Numbered from the stretch's first letter, positions 42,923 through 51,928 are shown. The stretch: 64,000 bases of DNA from Janthinobacterium aquaticum (GCF_009208565.1 NZ_WFLK01000012.1:1-64000), one strand, 5' to 3'. Translations and numbers: made by a program. Notes: a model not told the origin generated them from the sequence alone.

Positions 42923-44473
42923 ATGAATCAATCCGAAGAGATCCTGGCGCTCAAGAACGTCAGCAAGCGCTTCCCCGGCGTGCTGGCGCTCGACAATGTC
43001 AGCTTCAGCCTGCGTCGCGGCGAGGCGCATGCGCTGTGCGGCGAGAACGGCGCCGGCAAGTCGACCCTGATGAAGGTCATGAGCGGCGTGTACCAGGCCG
43101 ACGAGGGCGAGCTGGTCTACAAGGGCAAGACCTGCCGCTTTACCTGCAGCGTGGACGCGGAAGCGGCCGGCATCGCCATCATTCACCAGGAACTGAACCT
43201 GATCCCGCACCTGAGCGTGGCGGAAAACATTTTTCTCGCGCGCGAACCGGTGCGCGGCTTTTTTATCGACCGCAAGAAGATGCGCGCCGACGCGCAGGCG
43301 CTGCTGGACCGGCTCAAGCTGCGCATCGATCCGCGCCAGCTGGTCAAGGACCTGTCTTGTGCGCAGCAGCAGATGGTGGAAATCGCCAAGGCGCTGTCGC
43401 TCAATACGGAAGTGCTGATCATGGACGAGCCGACGTCGTCGCTGACCGAAAGCGAGACGGTGCAGCTGTTCGAGATCATCAATGAAATCAAGCGCAATGG
43501 CGTGAGCATCGTCTATATCTCGCACCGACTGGAAGAGATGGCGCACATTATCGACCGCGTGACGATCCTGCGCGACGGCAAATACGTGTGTACCGACGCC
43601 TTTGCCGACACCACGCTTGACGCCATCGTGGCGCGCATGGTGGGCCGCACGCTCGATGAAAAATTCCCCGAGCGCGTCTCGGTGCCGACCGATCAAGTGC
43701 TGCTGAGCGTGAAAGACCTGTACCGCAAGGATGTATTCGGGCCGCTGAGCTTTGACCTGCGCCGCGGCGAAATCCTCGGTTTTTCGGGCCTGATGGGCGC
43801 CGGGCGCACCGAGGTGGCGCGCGCCATTTTTGGCGCCGACCCGTTGACCAGCGGCGCGATCTACCTTGGCGACGAAGCCATTACGGTCGACTCGCCCATC
43901 GACGCCATCGACCATGGCATCGCTTACCTGTCGGAAGACCGCAAGACGCATGGCCTGGCGATCCGCATGTCGGTTGCCTCGAACCTGACGCTGACCAATG
44001 TGTCGGGCCTGTCGAACCGCTTCGGCTTTATCGACTTTGCACGCGAAGAGGCGGTGGCGAAAAAGTATATCGCGGCGCTCGGCATCAAGACGCCGACTTC
44101 GCGCCAGATCGCCAAGAATCTGTCGGGCGGCAACCAGCAGAAGATCGTCATCAGCAAATGGCTATACCGCGAATCGAAGATCATCTTTTTCGATGAACCG
44201 ACGCGCGGCATTGATGTGGGCGCCAAGTTCGCCATCTATCAGCTGCTCGATAAACTGGCCTCGGAAGGCATCGGGGTGGTGATGATCACTTCCGAGCTGC
44301 CCGAAATCATGGGCATGACCGACCGCGTGGCGGTGTTCCACGAAGGGCGCATCAGCGGCATCGTCAACACGCGCGAATCGTCACAGGAAGAGATCATGCA
44401 TCTGGCCTCGGGCCGCACCGCAGGTGCTGGCAGCAGTGCAGGTGCAGGCACACATCATCAGGCAGTCCACTAA
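42923..44473 (+). CDS. Sugar ABC transporter ATPase, RbsA/MglA-type with two nucleotide-binding domains
   Basis: The 516-residue protein has two ABC domains. The first has a full Walker A (GENGAGKSTLMK), a degenerate signature LSCAQQQMVEIAKAL and Walker B VLIMDEPTSSLTESE. The second has a shortened P-loop region (GLMGAGRTEVARAIFG) and signature LSGGNQQKIVISKW with Walker B IIFFDEPTRGID. This asymmetry is normal for the CUT2 class importing monosaccharides. With the permease and binding protein it should import the operon's sugar. Overall start supported by GGAGGAGAC. Confidence 0.93.
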   Translation: MNQSEEILALKNVSKRFPGVLALDNVSFSLRRGEAHALCGENGAGKSTLMKVMSGVYQADEGELVYKGKTCRFTCSVDAEAAGIAIIHQELNLIPHLSVAENIFLAREPVRGFFIDRKKMRADAQALLDRLKLRIDPRQLVKDLSCAQQQMVEIAKALSLNTEVLIMDEPTSSLTESETVQLFEIINEIKRNGVSIVYISHRLEEMAHIIDRVTILRDGKYVCTDAFADTTLDAIVARMVGRTLDEKFPERVSVPTDQVLLSVKDLYRKDVFGPLSFDLRRGEILGFSGLMGAGRTEVARAIFGADPLTSGAIYLGDEAITVDSPIDAIDHGIAYLSEDRKTHGLAIRMSVASNLTLTNVSGLSNRFGFIDFAREEAVAKKYIAALGIKTPTSRQIAKNLSGGNQQKIVISKWLYRESKIIFFDEPTRGIDVGAKFAIYQLLDKLASEGIGVVMITSELPEIMGMTDRVAVFHEGRISGIVNTRESSQEEIMHLASGRTAGAGSSAGAGTHHQAVH

Positions 44474-44489
44474 AACAAGAAAGCCAGTC

Positions 44490-45476
44490 ATGAACATGAA
44501 CATGAATAAAGAACTGATACAAAAATTTGCCGCTGTCGGCAGCCTGTCCTTGCTGCTGCTGGTGTTTTCGCTGACCAGCGACGCCTTCTTCTCGGTCAGC
44601 AACGGCATGAGCGTGGCGCTGCAGGTCACCTCGATTGCCTACCTGGGCATCGCCGCCACCTGCGTGATTATTACCGGCGGCATTGACCTGAGTTCCGGCT
44701 CGGTGCTGGCGCTGGCCGGCGTGGCCGCTGCGCTGCTGGTCAAGAGCGGCATGCCGGTACCGCTGGCCATGCTGGGCGGGATCATGGTGGGCGCCATGTG
44801 CGGCGCCGTCAACGGTTTCTGCATTACCCGCCTCAAGCTGCCGCCGTTTATCGCCACGCTGGGCATGATGCTGATCGCGCGCGGCCTGGCGCTGCAGGTC
44901 ACCGGTGCACGCGCCATTTCCGGCCTGGGCGAGTCCTTCGGCGAACTCGGTAACGGCGTGCTGTTTCGCATCGAGCGCGATACCGGCGGCACGTTCCCGG
45001 AAGTGGTCTTCCCCGGTATTCCGTATCCGGTGGTGCTGATGGTGGTCATCGCCGTGGCCGTATCCATCATGCTCAGCCGTACCACCTTTGGCCGCCATAT
45101 CTATGCGGTCGGCTCGAACGCCGAAGCGGCGCGTCTGTCGGGCGTCAAGGTCAATCGCGTCACGCTGCTGGTGTACACGCTGTCGGGTGCCTTGTCCGGC
45201 CTGACCGGCTGCGTGCTGATGTCGCGCCTGGTGACAGCGCAGCCGAACGAAGGCGTGATGTATGAACTCGATGCGATTGCCAGTGCGGTGATCGGCGGCG
45301 CCTCGCTGATCGGCGGTATCGGCACCATTTCCGGCACCGTGATCGGCTCGTTCGTGATCGGCATTTTGCGCAATGGCCTGAACATGAATGGCGTATCGAG
45401 CTTTATCCAGCAAATCATTATCGGACTGGTCATCCTGCTGACCGTCTGGATCGATCAGAAGCGCAACCGCGCCTGA
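44490..45476 (+). CDS. Sugar ABC transporter permease, RbsC-type
   Basis: The 328-residue protein has about ten predicted membrane helices and the CUT2 permease segments ITGGIDLSSGSVLALAGVAA, PPFIATLGMMLIARGLAL and GSNAEAARLSGVKVNRV, plus SAVIGGASLIGGIGTISGTV. It acts as a homodimer with the preceding ATPase. The start at 44490 (MNMNMNKELIQ) is chosen; the frame runs back into the ATPase gene. A 16-bp gap separates the two genes. Confidence 0.92.
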   Translation: MNMNMNKELIQKFAAVGSLSLLLLVFSLTSDAFFSVSNGMSVALQVTSIAYLGIAATCVIITGGIDLSSGSVLALAGVAAALLVKSGMPVPLAMLGGIMVGAMCGAVNGFCITRLKLPPFIATLGMMLIARGLALQVTGARAISGLGESFGELGNGVLFRIERDTGGTFPEVVFPGIPYPVVLMVVIAVAVSIMLSRTTFGRHIYAVGSNAEAARLSGVKVNRVTLLVYTLSGALSGLTGCVLMSRLVTAQPNEGVMYELDAIASAVIGGASLIGGIGTISGTVIGSFVIGILRNGLNMNGVSSFIQQIIIGLVILLTVWIDQKRNRA

Positions 45477-45486
45477 GTTGGAAGCT

Positions 45487-45509
45487 GCCGGCGCGTGAGA
45501 CACGCCGGC
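45487..45509 (+). promoter_or_regulatory. Intra-operon stem-loop before the binding-protein gene
   Basis: GCCGGCG/CGCCGGC pair around CGTGAGACA. No T run follows, so it is not a strong terminator; it may protect the mRNA 3' end or uncouple the binding-protein level from the permease. Confidence 0.45.
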
Positions 45510-45584
45510 GGCGTTTCAGTAGTACCTGCAGTGATGTTCGTTAGTTTGACCCACCCATAAATCTAAAACCAAATGAGGACGACA

Positions 45585-46547
45585 ATGAAAGCCATCAACA
45601 CCATCAAAGCAACTTCCCTCGGCCTCTTGGCCGCCGCCATGACGCTGTCGGCCGGCGCCGCTTTCGCTGCACCGAAGGAAATCGCGGTGATCGTCAAGAC
45701 CACTAACTCGAACTACTGGCAGAACGTGAAGAAGGGCGCCACCGCCAGCATGGCTGACGCCAAGGGCTACAGCATGACCTTCCAGGGCCCGGCTTCGGAG
45801 TCGGCGATTGCCGACCAGGTCAGCATGGTGGAAAACGCCGTCACGCGCAAAGTGGCTGGCATCGTGCTGGCAGCGTCCGACCCGGACGCACTGGTGCCAG
45901 CGCTGAAAAAAGCCTGGGAAGCCAAGATTCCCGTGGTGCTGATCGACTCCCTGGTGGCCGACAGCGGCAAGCGCTACTACCAGTCCTTCCTGTCGACCGA
46001 CAATGAAGCGGCCGGCGAAGCCAGTGCCAAGGCGCTGATCTCGCAGGTGGGCAAGACCGGCAAGATCGCCGTGATGTCGTATGTGGCCGGCGCCGGTTCG
46101 GAGACGGGCCGCGTGGGCGGCTTCAAGCGCTATATCGAGAAGAACTCGCAGCTGCAGATCGTTGGCACCTATTACTCGCAGTCGCAGATGGCCACCGCGC
46201 TGAACCAGACCACCGACGTGCTCGCCTCGAACCCTGACCTGAAAGGCATCTTCGGCGCCAACGAGCCGACCGCCGTGGGCATGGGCCGCGCGATCGCCCA
46301 GGCTGGCAAGGCTGGCAAGGTGATCGCCGTGGGCTTTGACGGCAACGAAGACCTGAAAAACTTCGTCAAGGACGGCACCCTGTATGCGACCGCCGTGCAA
46401 GGTTCGTACTCGATGGGCGCGCTGGGCGTGAAAACCCTGGTCAAGCTGATCGAAGGCAAAAAAGTCGAGCCCTTCGTCAATACCGGCGTGGTGATCGTGA
46501 CCAAGGCAAACGTCGATCTGCCAGAAGCGAAGAACGTGCTGTATTAA
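45585..46547 (+). CDS. Periplasmic sugar-binding protein, RbsB-type
   Basis: The 320-residue protein has a signal peptide (MKAINTIKATSLGLLAAAMT..., cleavage AFA-AP) and a type I periplasmic binding fold: IAVIVKTTNSNYWQNVKKGA, GIVLAASDPDALVPALKKAW, VVLIDSLVADSGKRYYQSFL and GIFGANEPTAVGMGRAIAQA. It is the receptor of the upstream ABC importer. It is last in the operon, with a 108-bp gap, where CUT2 operons often put it first. Start at 45585 follows TGAGGACGACA. It converges on a LysR gene with 4-bp overlapping ends. Confidence 0.92.
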   Translation: MKAINTIKATSLGLLAAAMTLSAGAAFAAPKEIAVIVKTTNSNYWQNVKKGATASMADAKGYSMTFQGPASESAIADQVSMVENAVTRKVAGIVLAASDPDALVPALKKAWEAKIPVVLIDSLVADSGKRYYQSFLSTDNEAAGEASAKALISQVGKTGKIAVMSYVAGAGSETGRVGGFKRYIEKNSQLQIVGTYYSQSQMATALNQTTDVLASNPDLKGIFGANEPTAVGMGRAIAQAGKAGKVIAVGFDGNEDLKNFVKDGTLYATAVQGSYSMGALGVKTLVKLIEGKKVEPFVNTGVVIVTKANVDLPEAKNVLY

Positions 46548-47458
46548 TTGATCGTCAGGGTCTGCTTGAGCGCCTGCAGCAGCACGCCGGTTTTCGGCGT
46601 CAGCTGGCGCGCCAGCGGCCACGCCAGGCATAGCGGCAAGCCTGGCGTGGCCAGCTCTGGCAGTATCTCAACCAGCTCGCCGCTGGCCAGATAGGGCTGC
46701 ACCAGCCAGGTGGCCACCTGCGCTATCCCCAGGCCTGCCAGCACGGCGGCCGTGCGCGCTTCGGCGTCGCCGAGGATCAGGCGCGGCGCGGCGATACGGT
46801 ACTCTCCCTGTCCCTGTGCGCTGCCATCGGCATGGCGCCATGGCTGGGCCGTGCCGTCGGCACGACCATAGGCGATGCAGTCATGCTGCTCCAGCTGTAC
46901 CAGCGACTGCGGCGTGCCGCGCCGCGCCAGATAGGCCGGCGCCGCGCAGAAAATCAGCCGCTCGAAACCCAGCTGCAGCTGCCCTAGCGCGGCCGGCGCG
47001 ATGCCTGGCGCGCCGATGCGCACGGCAATGTCGATGCGCTCTTCAATCATATCGACAAAGCGGTCGGAAAAGCTGACCGCCGGCTGCAGCTGTGGATACT
47101 GCACGCACAGCTGCTGCAACACCGGCATCACGCGCAGGCGCCCGTAAGACGCTGGCACGGCGATGCGCACCTTGCCCGCCAGTTCGGTCGTCTGCTCTGT
47201 CAGCACGTGTTCGGCGTCGGCCAGTTCCTGCAGCACGCGTTTGCAGGTGGCGTAATAGGCGCGCCCCGCGTCGCTCAGCGCCAGGCGGCGCGTGCTGCGC
47301 TCGAACAGCAGCACGCCAAGTCGCTGCTCCAGGCGCGCCACGCTTTTGCTGACGGCCGAACTGGTCAGGTGCAGCCGTTCTGCCGCGCTGGTAAAACTGC
47401 CGGCTTCAGCCGTGGCAAGAAATGGGGCAACGCCCTTGAGATGGTCGGTGGCGTACAT
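46544..47458 (-). CDS. LysR-family regulator (divergent to PRISE-type reductase)
   Basis: The 304-residue regulator has the HTH FLATAEAGSFTSAAERLHLT, SSAVSKSVARLEQRLGVLLF and ERSTRRLALSDAGRAYY, with a C-terminal effector domain ending in LACPLAR-like WPLARQLTPKTGVLLQALK. It resembles the DsdC/YafC group. ATG 47458 (MYATDHLKG) is chosen over upstream 47515. It is divergent from the reductase gene; the 99-bp gap has GATTC/GAATC half-sites at both ends and likely holds both promoters. Confidence 0.9.
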   Translation of the reverse strand: MYATDHLKGVAPFLATAEAGSFTSAAERLHLTSSAVSKSVARLEQRLGVLLFERSTRRLALSDAGRAYYATCKRVLQELADAEHVLTEQTTELAGKVRIAVPASYGRLRVMPVLQQLCVQYPQLQPAVSFSDRFVDMIEERIDIAVRIGAPGIAPAALGQLQLGFERLIFCAAPAYLARRGTPQSLVQLEQHDCIAYGRADGTAQPWRHADGSAQGQGEYRIAAPRLILGDAEARTAAVLAGLGIAQVATWLVQPYLASGELVEILPELATPGLPLCLAWPLARQLTPKTGVLLQALKQTLTIN

Positions 47459-47557
47459 GATTTGAGAAATTGATTCACGAATAGTCTGAAATAGTATCGC
47501 GGATAAGAATTTCAATCACGACTATGATGATAGTTCAGAATCAGAGGAGCATTCACC

Positions 47558-48622
47558 ATGAGCAAACATGCATTGATTATCGGCGCCAGCGGCGTTATCG
47601 GCAGCAACCTGGTCGAGCATCTGCTGGCGCAGGGCTGGCAGGTAACCGGCGCCTCGCGCGGCCGCACACCGGTGCCGGCCGGCTGCGCCGCGCTGCAGTT
47701 CGACGCTACCGATGCGGCAGCGACCAGCGCCGCACTTGCCGGCGTGACTGCCAGCCATGTCTTCTTTACCGCCTGGGCGCGCCAGCCGACCGAGCAGGAA
47801 AATATCCGCGTCAATGGCGCCATGGTCAGCAATGTGCTGGCCGCGCTGGGACCGCAGGGCCATCTGCAGCATGCGGCGCTGGTGACGGGCCTGAAGCATT
47901 ACCTGGGGCCGTTTGACGCCTACGGCAAGGGCAGCGTGCCGGTCACGCCGTTTCGCGAAGAGCAGGGCCGCCAGGAGGTGGAAAATTTCTACTATGAGCA
48001 GGAAGACCGTTTGTTCGCGGCCGCTGCGCAATACGGTTTCAGCTGGAGCGTGCACCGCCCGCACACCATTATCGGCTACGCGCTGGGCAACGCCATGAAC
48101 ATGGGCCTGACGCTGGCCGTCTACGCCAACCTGTGCAAGGCCAGCGGCCAGCCGTTCGTGTTCCCCGGTTCGTCCGCGCAGTGGCATGGTTTGTCCGACG
48201 TGACCGACGCCACGCAAATTGCCCGCCAGCTGGCCTGGGCCGCCGACAGCCTGGCAGCGCGCAATGAAGACTTCAATATCGTCAATGGCGACGTGTTCCG
48301 CTGGAAGTGGCTGTGGCCGCGCCTGGCCGCTTATTTTGGCGTGGAGGCAGCAGACCTGCCCGATACCATCTCGCCGCTAGCCGGGCGCATGCAGGACGCC
48401 GATGCGCAGTGGCGCGCCATCGCGGCCGAACACGGCCTGGTCGAAGCCGATATCAGCCGCCTCGCTTCTTGGTGGCACACCGACGCCGACCTGGGCCGGC
48501 CGATGGAAGTGATGACCGACATGAGCAAGAGCCGCAAGGCTGGTTTCCTCGACTATCAGGATACGCCTGATGCTTTTTTCAGGCTGTTTGAGCGGTTGAA
48601 GGCGGAGCGTGTCATCCCGTAG
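47558..48622 (+). CDS. PRISE-type NAD(P)-dependent short-chain reductase (progesterone 5-beta-reductase-like)
   Basis: The 354-residue protein has a Rossmann fold start HALIIGASGVIGSNLVEHLL, the segment FFTAWARQPTEQENIRVNG, and VTGLKHYLGPFDAYGKG with the catalytic Lys typical of the PRISE family. These enzymes reduce enones (1,4-reduction) such as progesterone and iridial in plants; bacterial substrates are unknown. The gene is controlled presumably by the divergent LysR protein. A CAGAGGAGCATTCACC ribosome site fixes the start. Palindromic repeats begin within its stop region. Confidence 0.85.
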   Translation: MSKHALIIGASGVIGSNLVEHLLAQGWQVTGASRGRTPVPAGCAALQFDATDAAATSAALAGVTASHVFFTAWARQPTEQENIRVNGAMVSNVLAALGPQGHLQHAALVTGLKHYLGPFDAYGKGSVPVTPFREEQGRQEVENFYYEQEDRLFAAAAQYGFSWSVHRPHTIIGYALGNAMNMGLTLAVYANLCKASGQPFVFPGSSAQWHGLSDVTDATQIARQLAWAADSLAARNEDFNIVNGDVFRWKWLWPRLAAYFGVEAADLPDTISPLAGRMQDADAQWRAIAAEHGLVEADISRLASWWHTDADLGRPMEVMTDMSKSRKAGFLDYQDTPDAFFRLFERLKAERVIP

Positions 48623-48710
48623 GTCGGATTAGCGCGCAGCGCGTAATCCGACAACACCATCGAGGCCAACAATGTTGTCGGATTACGGCCTGCGGCCTAA
48701 TCCGACCTAC
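48619..48710. repeat. Dispersed palindromic repeat, inverted pair
   Basis: GTAGGTCGGATTAGCGCG...CGTAATCCGACAACA and TGTTGTCGGATTACGGCC...GGCCTAATCCGACCTAC form a 92-bp inverted pair. The last codons and stop of the PRISE-type gene overlap its left edge. It lies between convergent genes. Confidence 0.85.
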
Positions 48711-48717
48711 GCGATAT

Positions 48718-49674
48718 TTAACGGTTCCCAACCGTGTTTGCCCCGCGCTCCTGCGCTCTTTGCCACTCCAGTCCCGGCCGGTCGACGCGAAACTGCAGCA
48801 GCCGGCCTTGCACCACTTCCGTCACATACGCAGTGCGCCCGTCGGGGCCGCCAAAGGTGATGTTGCTGGGCTTGGCGCCGGGTACGCTGATTTCGCGCAG
48901 CAGCTTGCCTTGCGCAGACAGCTTGACCACCGTGCTCTTGCCATAGCGCGTCACGTACAGATTGCCGTCCACGTCGACGCGCATGCCGTCCATGCCGAAG
49001 TCGTCGAACTTGATCAGCAGACGCTTGTTGCTCAAGCTGCCATCGGGCGCGATATCGTAGGCCCAGATATTGCGCTGCACGCTTTCGTTGACATACAGCG
49101 TGGCGCCATCGGGGCTGACCTCGATGCCGTTGGCCGTGCCCATGGTGTCCAATGCCAGCGTGACGGTACCGTCGGGATCGATGCGCCACACGCGGCCGGT
49201 ATTGGCTTTCCAGTTCGGGTCGCTCGCATAGAGCACGTCGTTGGCGGTAATGGCGATATCGTTGGGCTGCGTCATGCGCGCATCGCGCGCGTGGATGGTC
49301 AGCGCTCGCGTGGCCGGGTCGACCACATAGATCGTGTGTTCGATATAGTCGGCCAGATACATCTGGCCACGGCTGCCGAAACGGATGCCGTTGGCGATGC
49401 TGGCGCCGGGCAGCGTCAGGTAGACCTCGCCCTTGCCATCTGGCGTGACCTTGCCGATGGTCTGCTGCTGCGCAAAGTTGACCGCATAGATATTGCCGTC
49501 CGCATCGACGGCCGGCCCTTCGATCCCCTTGGTAAATGACTGCGACGGCGTCAGTGCGGTGGCCTGGAACAGGATCTCCTGCGCAGGCGGACTGGCGCAC
49601 GCAGACAGGCTGGCCAGCGGCAGCGCCAGCGCGGCAGCGCGCAGCCAGGGCAGGGCGGTTCTTGTCAGGGGCAT
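48718..49674 (-). CDS. SMP-30/gluconolactonase-like lipoprotein
   Basis: The 318-residue product has a lipoprotein signal with a lipobox-type LSACAS near residue 26. A six-bladed beta-propeller of the SMP-30/LRE type follows: GIEGPAVDADGNIYAVNF, GSRGQMYLADYIEHTIYVVD, MTQPNDIAITANDVLYASD, ANGIEVSPDGATLYVNES and PSNITFGGPDGRTAYVTEV. Such proteins often hydrolyse lactones in a calcium-dependent way, and the metal-ligand N in TQPNDIAI and D in SPDGATLYV regions is present. A link to the lactone-based sugar operon is possible but not shown. Confidence 0.8.
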   Translation of the reverse strand: MPLTRTALPWLRAAALALPLASLSACASPPAQEILFQATALTPSQSFTKGIEGPAVDADGNIYAVNFAQQQTIGKVTPDGKGEVYLTLPGASIANGIRFGSRGQMYLADYIEHTIYVVDPATRALTIHARDARMTQPNDIAITANDVLYASDPNWKANTGRVWRIDPDGTVTLALDTMGTANGIEVSPDGATLYVNESVQRNIWAYDIAPDGSLSNKRLLIKFDDFGMDGMRVDVDGNLYVTRYGKSTVVKLSAQGKLLREISVPGAKPSNITFGGPDGRTAYVTEVVQGRLLQFRVDRPGLEWQRAQERGANTVGNR

Positions 49675-49737
49675 GGGTGATCCTTGAATGGGAAGCGGGT
49701 ATGGTAACCGAGGAGACTTAAATCCAGGGGGCAGCGG

Positions 49738-49781
49738 TGTTGTCGGATTACGCCTGGCTTTGCCAGGCTAATCCGACCTAC
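49738..49781. repeat. Dispersed palindromic repeat, single unit
   Basis: TGTTGTCGGATTACGCCTGGC-TTT-GCCAGGCTAATCCGACCTAC type hairpin; one complete unit of the window-wide family between two genes. Confidence 0.85.
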
Positions 49782-49872
49782 GTGAGATGGGCGAGCTAAC
49801 CACTGCGCTAGCTTGAGGCGTATGATGGCTGTAACCGCTGTTTTTGCCACCGACCCACAAGGAGGAAAGACC

Positions 49873-50127
49873 ATGGACAAACCCGAATTTATCCTGGCTG
49901 CGAAAGCCATGGAAACGCTGGAGATGTACCAGACTTTTTACGGCAACTCCAGCGAGTACCATGCGCACCAGCAGGAGGTGCTCAAACTGCTGCGTCACAA
50001 GGGCGCGTCGCTGCTGGTGTCCGAACACGGGCCGGCCAAATTCCTGCTGGCGTTTGCCGATGCGCTGGAGGTGGCCGGTTTGCCCGGTGAATATGTGCCA
50101 TTGAGCCGGCGGCAGAATATCAGCTGA
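49873..50127 (+). CDS. Small hypothetical protein
   Basis: The 84-residue protein (MDKPEFILAAKAMETLEMYQ, YGNSSEYHAHQQEVLKLLRH, KFLLAFADALEVAGLPGEYV) is predicted helical and cytoplasmic. The start follows a strong GGAGGAAAGACC site. No family recognised. It is alone between a repeat element and a membrane-protein gene. Confidence 0.65.
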   Translation: MDKPEFILAAKAMETLEMYQTFYGNSSEYHAHQQEVLKLLRHKGASLLVSEHGPAKFLLAFADALEVAGLPGEYVPLSRRQNIS

Positions 50128-50224
50128 GTTGATAGTAGTATTGGCGCGTTTCCTGCGTGGCATTCGTGCGATGTCCGATAGCTGATCTAGTTACAATCGG
50201 CAATATTGCGGAAAAAGCTCAGCC

Positions 50225-51070
50225 TTGCATGGAGTCGTACCGATCTTGAAACACACACTGAAAAACTGGTCGCTGGGCTTCGGCGAAGCATGGTTGTGCC
50301 TGGGCCTGGCGCTGCGCGACGCGCGCCACGCCGGGTTATGGTGGCGCTCGGCGCTCTGGTGCACGGTGGTGGTGGGCTTGTGGATTGCGCTGTATATCGG
50401 CTACGGCAAGTTTTTCCTTGAACTGGCCGGCAGGTTGGCGATGGTGTCGGTGGCGGGCTTGCTGGGATTGGGGTTGATGGATGGCATCGGTTCCGTCACC
50501 ACTGGCGCGCCGACGATTTCGCAGATGGGCAATATTGCGGGCAGCCTGGGCGGTGTGGCCAAGTCGCTGCTGTCGATTGGACAATTTGTCATGGCCCTGC
50601 TGGCGCTGGCTGGTTTTTTCTATGTGCTGGTCTTTATTGTGGGCGCCATCAGTACGGCACGCCTGCCGCTGCGCTGGCTGTTTCTGGCACGCGCCAAGGA
50701 AGTAGTGGCGCGCCGTTATCCGCAGTGGCAGCTGTCGCCGGAGGCCGCCGCTGCGGGCAGCAAGCCCAGCTGGTTCAAGCGCATCTTGCTGGTGTTCTCG
50801 CTGCTGATCCCGGTCTGGGCCATGCTGGTTGTGGTTGCCACGCTGCTGGCCTGGAATGTGTGGTTTATCTATGGCGCGGCAGCCGACGGCGTGCTCGATG
50901 CCGATCAGCAAAAGCGCTTGTGCCAGGCCCAGCGGCCGGCCATTTATTGCCTGGGCTTGCTGCTGTGCCTGACGATGCTTGTTCCAGTGCTTAACCTGCT
51001 GCTGCCGGCGCTGCTGTGCCTGAGTGTGTGCCATCTGCAGCGGCGCGGCTGGGTGGCGCTACGCCGCTAA
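50225..51070 (+). CDS. EI24/CysZ-like inner-membrane protein
   Basis: The product (~275-281 residues) has about six predicted membrane helices: TVVVGLWIALYIGYG, LAMVSVAGLLGLGLMDGI, ALLALAGFFYVLVFIVGA, LLVFSLLIPVWAMLVVVATL, CLGLLLCLTMLVPVLNLLLP. The pattern LPxxNLLLPxLxCLSVCHL resembles the EI24 superfamily (CysZ, etoposide-induced 2.4-like), but I would not assign sulfate transport. There is no ATG at the right place; TTG 50225 or TTG 50246 is used. Confidence 0.65.
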   Translation: MHGVVPILKHTLKNWSLGFGEAWLCLGLALRDARHAGLWWRSALWCTVVVGLWIALYIGYGKFFLELAGRLAMVSVAGLLGLGLMDGIGSVTTGAPTISQMGNIAGSLGGVAKSLLSIGQFVMALLALAGFFYVLVFIVGAISTARLPLRWLFLARAKEVVARRYPQWQLSPEAAAAGSKPSWFKRILLVFSLLIPVWAMLVVVATLLAWNVWFIYGAAADGVLDADQQKRLCQAQRPAIYCLGLLLCLTMLVPVLNLLLPALLCLSVCHLQRRGWVALRR

Positions 51071-51082
51071 AGAACTGCAGCG

Positions 51083-51928
51083 TCAGCTCTTGATGCTGCA
51101 AAAATGCGTGCTTTCCTGTTTGTGGTGCGCCATCACGCTGACCAGCTTGCCGGCGCCGTCGTAGCTGACATTGATGGTGCGCTCTTCCGGCATCACCACT
51201 GACAGTGACAGTGTGCTGCCGTCATCGGAAAAGATAAAGCCTTCGCTGACGGCCGTTTTCATATCGAACTTGTCGTCGCCCACCTTGATTACGCCGTTTT
51301 CAACAGAAATATCGGTATCGCGTTTGGTCAGCAGGTTTTTGGTATCGAGGCAGCCGACGCTCTGCTTCTTGCCTTCGATCAGCTTAGCCACCGCCAGGTA
51401 CAGCGGCTGTGCATTGAGTTTCTCGCTACCCTTGACTTCGCTGCAGATCAGCCCCACGTCCTCGCGCGCCAGCGACACGGTATTTTCCTTGCCCGAACCG
51501 TCGGACACCAGCGACAGCAGGCCGGCCTTGGTGTCGTCGATCGACAGCGTGGCAATCGTGCGGTAGTGCCCTTGTGCTTCGTGGTGGCGTATCAGCGAAG
51601 CGAGTTTGGACGAGCGGAAGTCGACGTTGAGGTCGCTGGCCGACACTTTGCCATCGGCGCCGATGCTGATCGTGCCGTCAAGCTTGCGCGCGTCCGGCAT
51701 GCGCAGGCAGGCGCCGCTGTAGCTGCCGGCCAGCAACGGGCCGACATATTGCCAGACATCGAGTTTGGGTTGCGGCTTGTCCGCCTCCACCGGCGCTTCC
51801 TGTGCCGCCTGGGCTTCGGCAGAAGCCTGCGCCGTCGCATCGTCGGTATTGGCGTCATCCTTGTTGCTGCAGGCGCCGAGCAGCAAGGCAAAAGTCATGG
51901 CGGACAGCAGGGCAGTGCGGTGTAGCAT
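51083..51928 (-). CDS. Lipoprotein of unknown function
   Basis: The 281-residue product has a lipobox LLGACSN (Cys ~20), then an Asp/Ala/Gln-rich linker and a beta-rich domain with LLAGSYSGACLRMPDARKLD, KVSASDLNVDFRSSKLASLI, SVGCLDTKNLLTKRDTDISV and a Cys near the C-terminus (STHFCSIKS). No family recognised. It is convergent with the membrane protein at 50225 and belongs to the start of the AT-richer accessory zone. Confidence 0.75.
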   Translation of the reverse strand: MLHRTALLSAMTFALLLGACSNKDDANTDDATAQASAEAQAAQEAPVEADKPQPKLDVWQYVGPLLAGSYSGACLRMPDARKLDGTISIGADGKVSASDLNVDFRSSKLASLIRHHEAQGHYRTIATLSIDDTKAGLLSLVSDGSGKENTVSLAREDVGLICSEVKGSEKLNAQPLYLAVAKLIEGKKQSVGCLDTKNLLTKRDTDISVENGVIKVGDDKFDMKTAVSEGFIFSDDGSTLSLSVVMPEERTINVSYDGAGKLVSVMAHHKQESTHFCSIKS

